From: JACQFZ01 sp045810625
GTDB taxonomy: Bacteria > Pseudomonadota > Gammaproteobacteria > Acidiferrobacterales > Sulfurifustaceae
DNA length: 64,000 nt
NCBI GenBank assembly: GCA_045810625.1
Contig: JBJMVQ010000040.1
Span: 1-64,000 of the forward strand
Reading direction: 5' to 3'
In this document: positions 1-7,309 of the stretch, one piece after another
Layout of the letters: the number at the start of each line of letters is the position of its first letter
Position numbering within the stretch: position 1 is the first letter of the stretch
Notes under the pieces: generated by a model
What the model saw: the letters and a program-made list of their open reading frames with translations, nothing else
What the model was told of the DNA's origin: nothing
Database searches by the model: none
Position numbers and translations under genes: made by a program

Positions 1-545
1 CCGTCGCGTTGCAGCGACCGCGCGGAGGCCGCGCGATCCCGTAGCGATATTGATTTCACCAACACGAGATGGCTCGCATCGAGCTTGGTCGCGAACCATG
101 CGGCGAGGCTGTCGGAGGTCGTGTCCCACGATTGCGGCAGCGGGCACTCGGCCAGTGCGAGCGAGGTCGGCAGCCACAAGGGGACCCCGCCCCGTTCGAT
201 GACGCGCCGCACGTCGGGCACCGTCACCGCCGGCGTCAGCTCGGGCCGCAGCGCGCGCAACATCAGCGCGTATTGCTCCATGGCCAGCAGCGCCATGTGA
301 TGCGCCGCGGTATCGTCGAAACGCCAGCGCGCCTGCATCGCGCGCACCTGATCGGCGAACGGTCCGCCGCCCGGGACGATGACCGCGCGGCCGCGTCCGT
401 GCGTCGCGAGCATTTGCAGCCAGCGCGGGAGCGTCTGACCGCCGGCCAAGCTGCCGCCGAGCTTAACGACCCACATCGTTCGCGCCGACAGCGGCGCGCG
501 CTTGCCGCGAGAAGACAACGCGCCGAGCGGCGTCGTGCGGCTCAT
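1..545 (-). CDS. Amino-acid-kinase family protein (MfnE/COG2054-like), 3' end outside window
   Basis: The reading frame runs off the left edge, leaving about 181 residues. From residue 24 the protein reads MWVVKLGGSL, the phosphate-binding start typical of the amino-acid kinase fold (aspartokinase/UMP kinase), followed by VIVPGGGPFADQVR, the glycine-rich nucleotide loop. Its ATG overlaps the TGA of the preceding hydantoinase-like gene (ATGA), so the two are translationally coupled; a later ATG at 476 would give the bare kinase start. Kinases of this group accompany H4MPT/methanofuran genes in methylotrophs, and the archaeal MfnE role (phosphorylating an aminomethylfuran phosphate) is a plausible but inferred function. 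The C-terminal half cannot be judged. Confidence 0.72.
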   Translation of the reverse strand, partial: MSRTTPLGALSSRGKRAPLSARTMWVVKLGGSLAGGQTLPRWLQMLATHGRGRAVIVPGGGPFADQVRAMQARWRFDDTAAHHMALLAMEQYALMLRALRPELTPAVTVPDVRRVIERGGVPLWLPTSLALAECPLPQSWDTTSDSLAAWFATKLDASHLVLVKSISLRDRAASARSLQRD

Positions 546-1588
546 GCCCATGTCCGTGCGAGCTGCGCCACCGCGACCGCCGGCGCGCAGTCCGCGGCGC
601 GCGTGCGTTCGGCAAGCTCCGCGGCCTGCACCAGCGAGCCGAAATCGACGTATGAGCTGCGAAGCCGCACCGACAGTTGCTGCGCCAAAAAGCGACCGAC
701 GCCCGCGCCGATGATCGGCACCGGATCCTGCACGACACCGCGCGACAGCGCACGCTCGCACGCCGCTTGCACGCGGCGCAGCTGCAGCTCGCTCACGTAG
801 CACGCCAGGCGCCGCCACGCGATCAGCGGCGCGGCGTCGCCATCGAACCCGATCATGCGTGCGAGCCGACGGGCGCTGCCCTCCATCGTTTTCGGGCCGT
901 TGTCGGCAGCCGGCAGCAGATCCGCGTTCGCGGGCAACGCGCTGGTCAGCCGATGCACGTCCGCCGTGGTCGCGAACTGCTCGGCCATGAGCGGCATCCA
1001 CTCGCCCGCGAACGGCACGCGCTCCGCGAGCGCCGCCACCGGCGTACGCACTGCGCCGGTGTAGACGATCTCTTCGTAGTGCAGTCGTTCGTGATCCGTA
1101 TAGCCGCGATTATGCACGCGACCGGCCGACACGAGCACGATGTCGGTCGTCGTGCTGCCGATATCGACGAACAGCCCGCACGCGAGCCGCGACGCGGTGT
1201 ACGTCGCGGCGGCGAGCCAATTCGCCGACGCGACTTGCTCGGGCCGCTGCGCGACGGCATCGGGCGCGCAAAACCCGGCCGAGCCGGCGTAGACGAGCAA
1301 CTCCTTGTCCGGCAGGCGCGCGGCCATGAACTGAACGAGCGTGCGCACGCCTTCGCGCCGGTCGCGGAAGATGTCGGCAAGCTCGCCGGTCAACGTGAGC
1401 GCGTGGCGCCGCGATCCGCCCTTGAGCAGCGCCAACGCCTCAGCGGCGGCCGCTTCCAGGTGATGCATGCCGAGCCACAATGGGCACGGCAACACGATCA
1501 CGCGTTCCACGCTGCCGTCGCCGTTGACCGCGGCGGCCTTCAAATGCGCGCCGCCGAGGTCCCAGCCGGTGACCGCGTCATGCCGCAC
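542..1588 (-). CDS. Hydantoinase/oxoprolinase-type H4MPT-linked C1 pathway protein (MfnF-like)
   Basis: About 348 residues with an ASKHA/hydantoinase-type ATP-binding pattern: GWDLGGAHLKAA at the N-terminus, FVDIGSTTTDIVLV near the middle and a glycine-rich IIGAGVG near the C-terminus. This is the family annotated in proteobacteria as H4MPT-linked C1 transfer pathway protein. Archaeal relatives (MfnF) join the furan and glutamyl-tyramine halves of methanofuran, so a methanofuran-type assembly role is the best inference. I chose the GTG at 1588, which gives a start just before GWDLGG and an 11-nt overlap with the upstream ATP-grasp gene; ATGs at 1603 or 1633 would extend further into that gene. 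It overlaps the downstream kinase gene by ATGA. Confidence 0.82.
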   Translation of the reverse strand: MRHDAVTGWDLGGAHLKAAAVNGDGSVERVIVLPCPLWLGMHHLEAAAAEALALLKGGSRRHALTLTGELADIFRDRREGVRTLVQFMAARLPDKELLVYAGSAGFCAPDAVAQRPEQVASANWLAAATYTASRLACGLFVDIGSTTTDIVLVSAGRVHNRGYTDHERLHYEEIVYTGAVRTPVAALAERVPFAGEWMPLMAEQFATTADVHRLTSALPANADLLPAADNGPKTMEGSARRLARMIGFDGDAAPLIAWRRLACYVSELQLRRVQAACERALSRGVVQDPVPIIGAGVGRFLAQQLSVRLRSSYVDFGSLVQAAELAERTRAADCAPAVAVAQLARTWA

Positions 1589-2579
1589 GGTTGATCTCCA
1601 CATCGACTTCGACCGGCGCACGCTCTGAAGCATCGCGCGGAAGCCGCGGATCGTGCTGATCCAACGCGAGCACCATGGCCGCCGGATTCATCCCGAGTGC
1701 GTCGCGCAACCCAACATAGGACGTCGTGAGCCGCGGATTGATTTCGAGCACACACGTCTCCTCGGGCGTGCAGACCAGATCGATCCCGACATAGCCCCAC
1801 AAGCCCGGCAACGCCGCGGCCACCTGCCGCGCAATCGATTCGAAACGGGTACGCTGATCCGAGAGCGCGTTCACGATCACGCCCTGTAAACGAAACGCGT
1901 CGTCATCGAGCGCGATGCGCTGGCGATTGCAGGTCAGCAGCCAAGCCGCGCCGTCGCGGCAAAGGACGGACAGGCTCGCCGGCGTACCTTCGATATACGG
2001 CTGCACGACATAACCGGGCGGAAGCGCACGATTTCCGATTGCCGCCGCGAGATCGCGGCCGCCGTAGCGGCGCGTGTCCGTGCAGCCTGCGCCGTCGTCC
2101 GGCTTGACCACCCAGAACGGCGCCAGCCCGAGCGGCGCGTCGGTGACCGTGTACGTGGGAACGACGGTGACGCCGCACGCAGCGAGACGTTCGGCGGTTG
2201 CGCGCTTGCTCGCCGCCACGGCGACCGTAGCGGGGCTCGTGCCGAGAAGCACGCGATCGGCTTCGAGCACCAGCGCGCTCACGCGTTCCAACGCGCCGCC
2301 GGTCTCGGGTGCGATCGGCCACACGGCATCCGCACCCGCGATCGCTTCGCGCCACGTCGCCCAAACATCCGCGCGCGCATCGGCGACGATCGCTTCACAC
2401 GCTGGTTGAATGGCAGGCAGCCGCGGATCGCGCACGACGACCGGCTCAATACCCTCGATATCCGCGAGATCATGCACGAGCGCACGCAGCATCAACTCGC
2501 CCTCCTGTGCGAGCGAGGCGGGCAACGGTTCATTCAACAGCCCGCCGCCGGTAACATACTCGCAAACAAAGATGCGCAT
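1578..2579 (-). CDS. ATP-grasp ligase, MfnD/COG1821-like (tyramine-glutamate ligase type)
   Basis: 333 residues. The start MRIFVCEYVTGGG is characteristic of this ATP-grasp group. The central WVVKPDDGAGCTDTR is the ATP-grasp lysine/glycine-rich loop, and YVGIDLV followed by CVLEINPRLTTSY carries the metal-binding Glu/Asn near the C-terminus. Archaeal MfnD ligates glutamate to tyramine during methanofuran synthesis; methylotroph homologs sit in H4MPT clusters, as here. The ATG at 2579 fits the conserved N-terminus better than the in-frame ATG at 2591, and leaves only six bases to the divergent GTG at 2586. It is the first gene of a three-gene minus-strand unit (this, hydantoinase-like, kinase). 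Confidence 0.84.
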   Translation of the reverse strand: MRIFVCEYVTGGGLLNEPLPASLAQEGELMLRALVHDLADIEGIEPVVVRDPRLPAIQPACEAIVADARADVWATWREAIAGADAVWPIAPETGGALERVSALVLEADRVLLGTSPATVAVAASKRATAERLAACGVTVVPTYTVTDAPLGLAPFWVVKPDDGAGCTDTRRYGGRDLAAAIGNRALPPGYVVQPYIEGTPASLSVLCRDGAAWLLTCNRQRIALDDDAFRLQGVIVNALSDQRTRFESIARQVAAALPGLWGYVGIDLVCTPEETCVLEINPRLTTSYVGLRDALGMNPAAMVLALDQHDPRLPRDASERAPVEVDVEINRAA

Positions 2580-2585
2580 AGCGCC

Positions 2586-3284
2586 GTGCAACTAATCCCC
2601 GTTATCGATTTGCTGAAAGGGCAAGTGGTGCATGCGCGCGCCGGCAACCGCCGCGCGTATCAGCCGCTGCAAAGCCCTCTTGGCGGCGGAAGCGACCCCG
2701 TCGCCGTCGTGCAAGCGCTGCTCGGGCTGCATCCGTTCCGAACGTTTTACATCGCCGATCTCGACGCCATTCAGCGTCGCGGCGACAACGCGACGATCGT
2801 GCGCGCGTTGCAGCATCGCTTCCCGCAAGTCGAATGGTGGCTCGACGCCGGCTTCAGCGATGCCAACGCGGTGGCCGATGCGAGTGCACAAGGTCTAGGG
2901 CACCCGGTGATGGGAAGCGAGACGCTCGCCGACTCCGCCGCGCTCCTCGGCGCCGTCCGCGCCTTCGGCCACGTGATCCTGTCGCTCGATTTCAAGCACG
3001 ACGCCTTCCTCGGTCCCGCCGACGTGCTCGCGTCCCCGTCGTTCTGGCCCGAGCGCGTCATCGTGATGACCCTCGCGCGCGTCGGGACCGACACCGGCCC
3101 CGATTTCGCGCGCTTGCGGCAACTTTGCGCCCGCGACCGCGGGAAACGTTTCTACGCCGCGGGCGGCGTGCGCGGCCCGGCCGATCTCGAGGAACTGGAG
3201 CGGATCGGCGTCGCCGGTGTCCTGCTCGCCACCGCGCTGCATACGGGGCGGCTGCCCCGTGCGATCCTGGCCGGTTACGACTAG
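2586..3284 (+). CDS. HisA-like TIM-barrel protein of the C1 cluster (COG1411 type)
   Basis: 232 residues starting VQLIPVIDLLKGQVVHA, the first beta-strand of the HisA/HisF phosphoribosyl isomerase fold. Later strands include FYIADLDAI, VEWWLDAGF, VILSLDFK and RFYAAGGVRG, the last being a phosphate-binding GG loop. Proteins of this kind, distinct from the histidine enzyme, are found with H4MPT genes in methanogens and methylotrophs; their reaction is unproven. The GTG at 2586 is the only in-frame start that does not run far into the divergent ATP-grasp gene; no strong Shine-Dalgarno sequence is visible. It is the only plus-strand gene in the first 10 kb. Its TAG overlaps a CTAG palindrome that also holds a minus-strand stop. 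Confidence 0.82.
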   Translation: MQLIPVIDLLKGQVVHARAGNRRAYQPLQSPLGGGSDPVAVVQALLGLHPFRTFYIADLDAIQRRGDNATIVRALQHRFPQVEWWLDAGFSDANAVADASAQGLGHPVMGSETLADSAALLGAVRAFGHVILSLDFKHDAFLGPADVLASPSFWPERVIVMTLARVGTDTGPDFARLRQLCARDRGKRFYAAGGVRGPADLEELERIGVAGVLLATALHTGRLPRAILAGYD

Positions 3285-3605
3285 GTCGGCGGCGGCGACA
3301 AAATCGCCGGCGGCAAGCGCGCCGCGCACCGGCGACCGACCGAGCGTCGGATCCTGGAAATGCTCGAGCAGCGCGCTTCGACCGTCGCGCTGGAACTGCG
3401 CGAGACTCGGCCCACGATAGCAGCACCACGATTGCGGCGTTTCATAGAGCGTGAGCTCCGCGAGCGCCGGCAGGCAATCGATCAGCTGCTCCCATATATA
3501 GAGGCACAAGAGCTCGGTGCTCGATCGCCACGACAGTCCGGCGCAGGCCCACAGATGCGCATTCGTTAATTCTCGCAGCTCCGCACCGCACTCCCCGCAA
3601 CGCAT
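3285..3605 (-). CDS. Possible truncated 6-pyruvoyl-tetrahydropterin synthase-like protein (C-terminal half only)
   Basis: An open frame 77 bases downstream of fae. Residues about 29-66 (STELLCLYIWEQL, LPALAELTLYETP, CCYRG) match the last third of QueD/PTPS enzymes, where a (P)TSE segment, an IW.Q/RL helix, an ET pair and a final YRG are typical. The N-terminal zinc-binding half of PTPS is missing: a stop lies at 3639 and fae ends at 3683. Instead the start has C3, C6, H17 and C21, a possible C2HC zinc site. In this frame there is no stop until 2895, deep inside the convergent HisA-like gene, whereas another frame stops at 3281. A frameshift or decayed gene is likely. A pterin role would fit the context but is inferred. 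Confidence 0.4.
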
Positions 3606-3682
3606 CGCAACCTCCGAGCCGCCTAATGGGCGAGCGCGTCAACCTGGGCGGCGGCGCCGCCACAGATTGCCGGGGCAGCGCA

Positions 3683-4189
3683 TCACGCCGCGAACGGATG
3701 CTTCACGCCCGCCTTCTTCTGCACGACCTCCGACGCCTTTGGCTCGCCGGCCACCGCCCGCTCGATCGAAAGCTTGGTAGCCTCGTAGTTGTAGTCCTGG
3801 ATCTTCTTGTTGTCCTTGGCTTCCCAATGGATGAAAACGCCGACGCAGAGGAAAAGATCATCCGCCTCGTTCGCCGGAATGGTGCCGTCCGCGACACAAT
3901 CGGCAACCGCCATCGCCACCGCGTGCTGTGCCGGGCCGAACATCTGCACCGCCTGGTTGGCGTGCTTGATCGTGACCTTGTTGAACAGGATCGTGTTGGG
4001 CTTGGCGGGCAGATTCGGCGCGACCAGGGCGAGCAGCGACGTGAAGCCGTCCTTGTTGTTGGTCAACGCATTGCAGAACGCGGTTTCGGCGGCGCTGCCG
4101 CGCGGACCCATGATGAGATCCACGTGCGCGACTTCGTTGCCGTCACCTACCAGTGCCTCGCCTACCATTACTCGATTGATCTTGGCCAT
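3683..4189 (-). CDS. fae: Formaldehyde-activating enzyme
   Basis: 168 residues, full length. Condenses formaldehyde with tetrahydromethanopterin to give methylene-H4MPT in the cytoplasm. The sequence follows the methylotroph Fae family closely: GEALVGDGNEVAHVDLIMGP with the catalytic-site His22, then SAAETAFCNALTNNKDGFTS, PNTILFNKVTI, QAVQMFGPAQHAVA, GVFIHWEA and the C-terminal KHPFAA. I chose the ATG at 4189 (MAKINRVMVG), which matches the family start and is preceded by AGAGGG; an in-frame ATG at 4294 would add a non-conserved 35-residue stretch covering a hairpin. It lies downstream of mch and mtdB on the same strand, behind a terminator-like hairpin in its leader. Confidence 0.97.
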   Translation of the reverse strand: MAKINRVMVGEALVGDGNEVAHVDLIMGPRGSAAETAFCNALTNNKDGFTSLLALVAPNLPAKPNTILFNKVTIKHANQAVQMFGPAQHAVAMAVADCVADGTIPANEADDLFLCVGVFIHWEAKDNKKIQDYNYEATKLSIERAVAGEPKASEVVQKKAGVKHPFAA

Positions 4190-4219
4190 TGCTGGATCCC
4201 TCTTGACGTGGGTTGAGGT

Positions 4220-4259
4220 AAAAAAGCTGTTGAAAAAGTCTTTCCATGACTTTTTCAAC
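4220..4259 (-). terminator. Terminator-like hairpin with T-run in the fae leader
   Basis: On the minus strand a perfect 12-bp inverted repeat (GTTGAAAAAGTC and its complement, 4248-4259 and 4229-4240) with a 7-nt loop is followed three bases later by six Ts (4220-4225). This has the form of a Rho-independent terminator. It lies between the CitG-like gene (stop at 4291) and the fae start at 4189, with only about 30 bases left before the fae ATG. It may therefore attenuate read-through into fae, or fae may be transcribed from a promoter upstream of the hairpin and carry it in its leader. Confidence 0.6.
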
Positions 4260-4290
4260 CCGCTTTGCCATTGCGCATCTACTCGGTTCA

Positions 4291-5265
4291 TCATTGGACC
4301 TCCCCGCGGAGTGGAAGCCGTCGCTTCGATCCGCTGTCTCGATTCGCCCGGAGCACATAGGGGTTCGCGGCTCCCGGCACGCGATTCGACCGCGCCGCCG
4401 ATGAAGTGGCGGCTCCTAGTTCCCTTTCGAGGCGGCGCGCGAACAGCGCCGCCACCGTGAGATCCGCCGTCGTGCCCGGGTTCACGCCGCCGCGTTTGAG
4501 CTCGGCGTCGAACGACCGCATCTGCGCGACGACGCGCTCCGTCATTCCTTCGGCGGACAATGCCGTCGCAAGCCGCGCGGCGCGTTCGCTCACCTCCTCG
4601 GCGACTTTTATTCCGTGCTGACGCGCGACGTGGCTGTCCGGAAATCGCGCAAGCAGCGCGAGATAAAGACCTAGAAGCGCCGCGGGCCGCCCGCCGTGGC
4701 GAGCCAAGGCGCGCTGCAACTGCGGCAGCGCGAATTCAAAGATGTCCACGAACGCGTGCGTATACTGAAACGCGATGCGATCCCACGATTCGGCGGTCTG
4801 CATCGCTTCACGCAGCGTTACCGTCGGCGCAGCGCGTACGTCGTGCACCCGGGATGTGCCGAGGCCGCCAGGCGACGCCAGACGAATTGCGCGATAAGCG
4901 AGCTCGGCATCGCGCCGGTCGAGGTGCGCGAGCACCGCATGGAGCCGCCGCTGCAACGGCGCTTCCCGCCGCGGCACGAGTACCGCGTGCGCGAGCGGCG
5001 CGGCGAGCAACACAATGCCGAGATTGGTATTGCAGCCGGCGACACGGCGGGTCGCCTCGATCCCACGCAGGATGCGCTCGCCAACGCCGGATGCCGGCGC
5101 GGCAATGGCCGGCGCCGCGGCACGTGCGCTGACGATGAAATCGCGTGCAGTCATGTCGTGGCCGGGCGAAGCTGTGCTCACATTTCCGGGTTTGAGCACG
5201 CGTAACTCGGCGATGCACGCCGCGCGCAGCCCGCGCGCAACCCGCTCCGGTGCCAGCGCGATCAT
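4291..5265 (-). CDS. Triphosphoribosyl-dephospho-CoA synthase-like protein (COG1767, C1-cluster type)
   Basis: 324 residues, related to CitG/MdcB. ELRVLKPGNVS near residue 20, the glycine-rich segment around GGLGTSRVHDV, VHDV-to-DRIAFQYTHAF and the late DAELKRGGVNPGTTADLTVA are the conserved blocks of this family. No citrate lyase or malonate decarboxylase genes are near, so the usual prosthetic-group role is unlikely. Homologs in methylotroph H4MPT clusters are thought to act in cofactor synthesis, which is the inference here. The ATG at 5265 overlaps the stop of the upstream ATP-grasp gene (ATGA). A much longer open frame extends upstream but is not protein-like. Confidence 0.82.
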   Translation of the reverse strand: MIALAPERVARGLRAACIAELRVLKPGNVSTASPGHDMTARDFIVSARAAAPAIAAPASGVGERILRGIEATRRVAGCNTNLGIVLLAAPLAHAVLVPRREAPLQRRLHAVLAHLDRRDAELAYRAIRLASPGGLGTSRVHDVRAAPTVTLREAMQTAESWDRIAFQYTHAFVDIFEFALPQLQRALARHGGRPAALLGLYLALLARFPDSHVARQHGIKVAEEVSERAARLATALSAEGMTERVVAQMRSFDAELKRGGVNPGTTADLTVAALFARRLERELGAATSSAARSNRVPGAANPYVLRANRDSGSKRRLPLRGEVQ

Positions 5266-6155
5266 TGCGCCACCTCCCGCGATTGCGCGGAAAAATAACG
5301 GCCGAGGAAATCGTCGACCAGACATTGCGCGACGTTCACCGTGCTCACGCTCTGCAGCCCTTTCCACGCCGGGATGCCGTTCACTTCGATAACCACATAG
5401 CGGCCGTCGGTGGCGCGCATCAGATCGACACCGGCGTAATCCATGTCGAGTGCCTGCGCCGCGGCGCAGGCCGGAGCCGTCAGCGCGTCGATCAGCGTTT
5501 CGGCGTGGCAGCTCGCGCCTCTTGCCACGTTCGTGATCCAGCCGCGCGCTTCGCGGCGCATCGCCGCAACCGCGCGCCCGCCGATGACGAATACGCGCCA
5601 GTCTTTGCATGCGCCGTCCGCGGCCGGGACGAAGCGCTGCAGGTAATAAACGCCGCGATATTCCGCAGCGTCCGGCAGGGATGCGCCCGCGCCAAGCCGG
5701 CGCAGGCCGTGACCGCGCGCGCCAAACAACGGCTTCAGCACCAGCTCATGGCCGCGCGCGGTTTCCGCGATCAAGAGCGCACGCGCCGCGGCCGCGTCGG
5801 TGACGGCCCAGGTCGGCGGCGTGGGAATGCCGTTACGATGCAGCAAAAAGCTCGTCATGCTCTTGTCGACGCTGCGCTCGATCGCACGCGCATCGTTGTA
5901 CACCGGCACGCCGAGGTCGCGCAGGGCATGGAGAATGCCGAGATAGAACGTCACCTCTTCGAACGTGCCGCCCGGTACGCCGCGCACGAACACGCCATCC
6001 GGCAAACGCTCGGTGAAGCCCGGTAGCGCGAGCCCATACCCGCCCTGTGCGGTATCGAAACGGCAGTCGCGCAGCGACACGTACTCGCTGCGGTAGCCGC
6101 GCGCGCGAAACGCGCGGCGCAGCCGCGCACCGTGCCATCCCGGTTCGTCCGTCAT
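5262..6155 (-). CDS. RimK-like ATP-grasp ligase of the C1 cluster
   Basis: 297 residues. Begins MTDEPGWHGARLRRAF, then has VFVRGVPGGTFE, a central KSMTSFLLHRNGIPTPPTW segment, LVLKPLFGARGHGL (ATP-grasp loop), WRVFVIGG and DYAGVDLMR with VIEVNGIPAWKGLQ (metal ligands). RimK-type enzymes add glutamate or similar amino acids; in this cluster a role in finishing the H4MPT or methanofuran side chain is inferred. The codons just upstream still encode GCIAI, part of the expected first beta-strand, but no start codon remains because a tandem repeat begins there. Translation must therefore start at the ATG at 6155, giving a slightly shortened N-terminus. It overlaps the next gene by ATGA. Confidence 0.82.
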   Translation of the reverse strand: MTDEPGWHGARLRRAFRARGYRSEYVSLRDCRFDTAQGGYGLALPGFTERLPDGVFVRGVPGGTFEEVTFYLGILHALRDLGVPVYNDARAIERSVDKSMTSFLLHRNGIPTPPTWAVTDAAAARALLIAETARGHELVLKPLFGARGHGLRRLGAGASLPDAAEYRGVYYLQRFVPAADGACKDWRVFVIGGRAVAAMRREARGWITNVARGASCHAETLIDALTAPACAAAQALDMDYAGVDLMRATDGRYVVIEVNGIPAWKGLQSVSTVNVAQCLVDDFLGRYFSAQSREVAQ

Positions 6156-6171
6156 GATGGCGATGCAGCCG

Positions 6172-6289
6172 CCTGTCCTGAGCGAAGTCGAAGGGCCTGT
6201 CCTGAGCGAAGCCGAAGGGCCTGTCCTGAGCGAAGCCGAAGGGCCTGTCCTGAGCGAAGCCGAAGCCTGCCCTGAGCTATGTCGAAGGG
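6172..6289. repeat. Tandem array of a 24-bp repeat between mch and the RimK-like gene
   Basis: Four direct copies of a 24-bp unit (core CCTGTCCTGAGCGAAG) plus a degenerate fifth copy, head to tail without spacers. The unit is related to the CCTGAGCCTGTCGAAGG core of the repeats at 41-51 kb. The array fills almost the entire 137-bp gap between mch and the RimK-like gene inside what otherwise looks like one operon. Confidence 0.9.
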
Positions 6290-6292
6290 GAC

Positions 6293-7306
6293 TCACGCAG
6301 CGCCTCCGAAAGAACGTTCGAGCAGCTCGGCATCGATGCGACCCGCGTGAAAGCTGTTGCCGCTTTCGAGCGCTGTCACGACCACCCGCGCCGGGCTGAA
6401 GAGCATCGGATCGATGCGGAAGAAATCGCGCTCGTAGTCGTTGAAGATCTGCGCGAACGGCTTGCCGTAATCGCGCGATGCGCTCGCGGGGAGCCGCTGC
6501 GCCAGCTCGCGCGCGGCGGTATCCGCTCCACGCACGTAGAGTTGCGCTTGTCCGCCGAAGATGATGGCGTCGTTGGTCCTTCCCATCGCGGTGATGAAAT
6601 CGGGCGCGGGCGGCGGCAGCGGCGCCGCGCCCTGCCCGTCCACGATATCGCCGAGCGGAAAACCGAGGGCGTGCGCCTTGTGCAGCGCGACCTCGAGCGA
6701 GCGCGCCGCGATTTGCACGCTGCCGGCGAGGCTGCGTGTCGGCGTCAGAATCAGCGTCACGCGCGCGGCCGCCACACTGCAATCGCGCGCGATCTTGTCG
6801 ACGAGCGCCGACGGCGGCCGGCGATCGACTTCGAGCACCAGGCAAGCCGCCTCGGCGTGATCGCGATACTCGATCTCGCCAAAGAGCGGTTCTTTGACCG
6901 CGAGCGCACGCCCGGGCCCGGACGCGAGCGCGTTGAACGACTTCGCGCCTTCCTTGTGAGAAAGACTCCAGCCGGCGTACTGACTTCCCAGGCAGGCGAG
7001 CACGGGTTGGCGTGTATGCACGCTGACAACGATCGGCCAGCGCGCATCCGTGCCGGCACTGTGCAACATCACCTCCCCGAGACCCGCGAGACATATTTCC
7101 GCGATCCGGCGTCCGGCTTCGAGACCGCCCGCCTGATCGATGCCGGCATCGACGATCACCGCGCCGCTGTCGAGCCGCTCGATGCCGAGACGGAGGCTCG
7201 CCGCCTCGGCAATCAACGCCGAAACGAGCGGCGCCGCCAGCGCATTGAGGCTCGGCGCCTCGGTCGGAACTCTCGTTTCTTCGCGATCTGTCATCGAGCG
7301 TTCCAT
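6293..7306 (-). CDS. mch: Methenyltetrahydromethanopterin cyclohydrolase
   Basis: 337 residues, full length. Hydrolyses methenyl-H4MPT to formyl-H4MPT in the cytoplasm. Family-typical segments include SLNALAAPLV at the start, AGIDQAGGLEAGRRIAEICLAGLG, PVLACLGSQYAGWSLS, FFALGSGP-like FNALASGPGRAL, the EVALHKAHALGFPLGDIVDG block and a conserved TNDAIIFGG. It follows the ATP-grasp gene by three bases and precedes the RimK-like gene, so it is in the middle of the mptG-to-fae operon. ATG at 7306 or 7294 could be used. Confidence 0.96.
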   Translation of the reverse strand: MERSMTDREETRVPTEAPSLNALAAPLVSALIAEAASLRLGIERLDSGAVIVDAGIDQAGGLEAGRRIAEICLAGLGEVMLHSAGTDARWPIVVSVHTRQPVLACLGSQYAGWSLSHKEGAKSFNALASGPGRALAVKEPLFGEIEYRDHAEAACLVLEVDRRPPSALVDKIARDCSVAAARVTLILTPTRSLAGSVQIAARSLEVALHKAHALGFPLGDIVDGQGAAPLPPPAPDFITAMGRTNDAIIFGGQAQLYVRGADTAARELAQRLPASASRDYGKPFAQIFNDYERDFFRIDPMLFSPARVVVTALESGNSFHAGRIDAELLERSFGGAA

Positions 7307-7309
7307 CTC

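Noticed and set aside
6172..6289. Tandem repeat considered as CRISPR array
   Set aside because: Units are contiguous without spacers and no cas genes are near.
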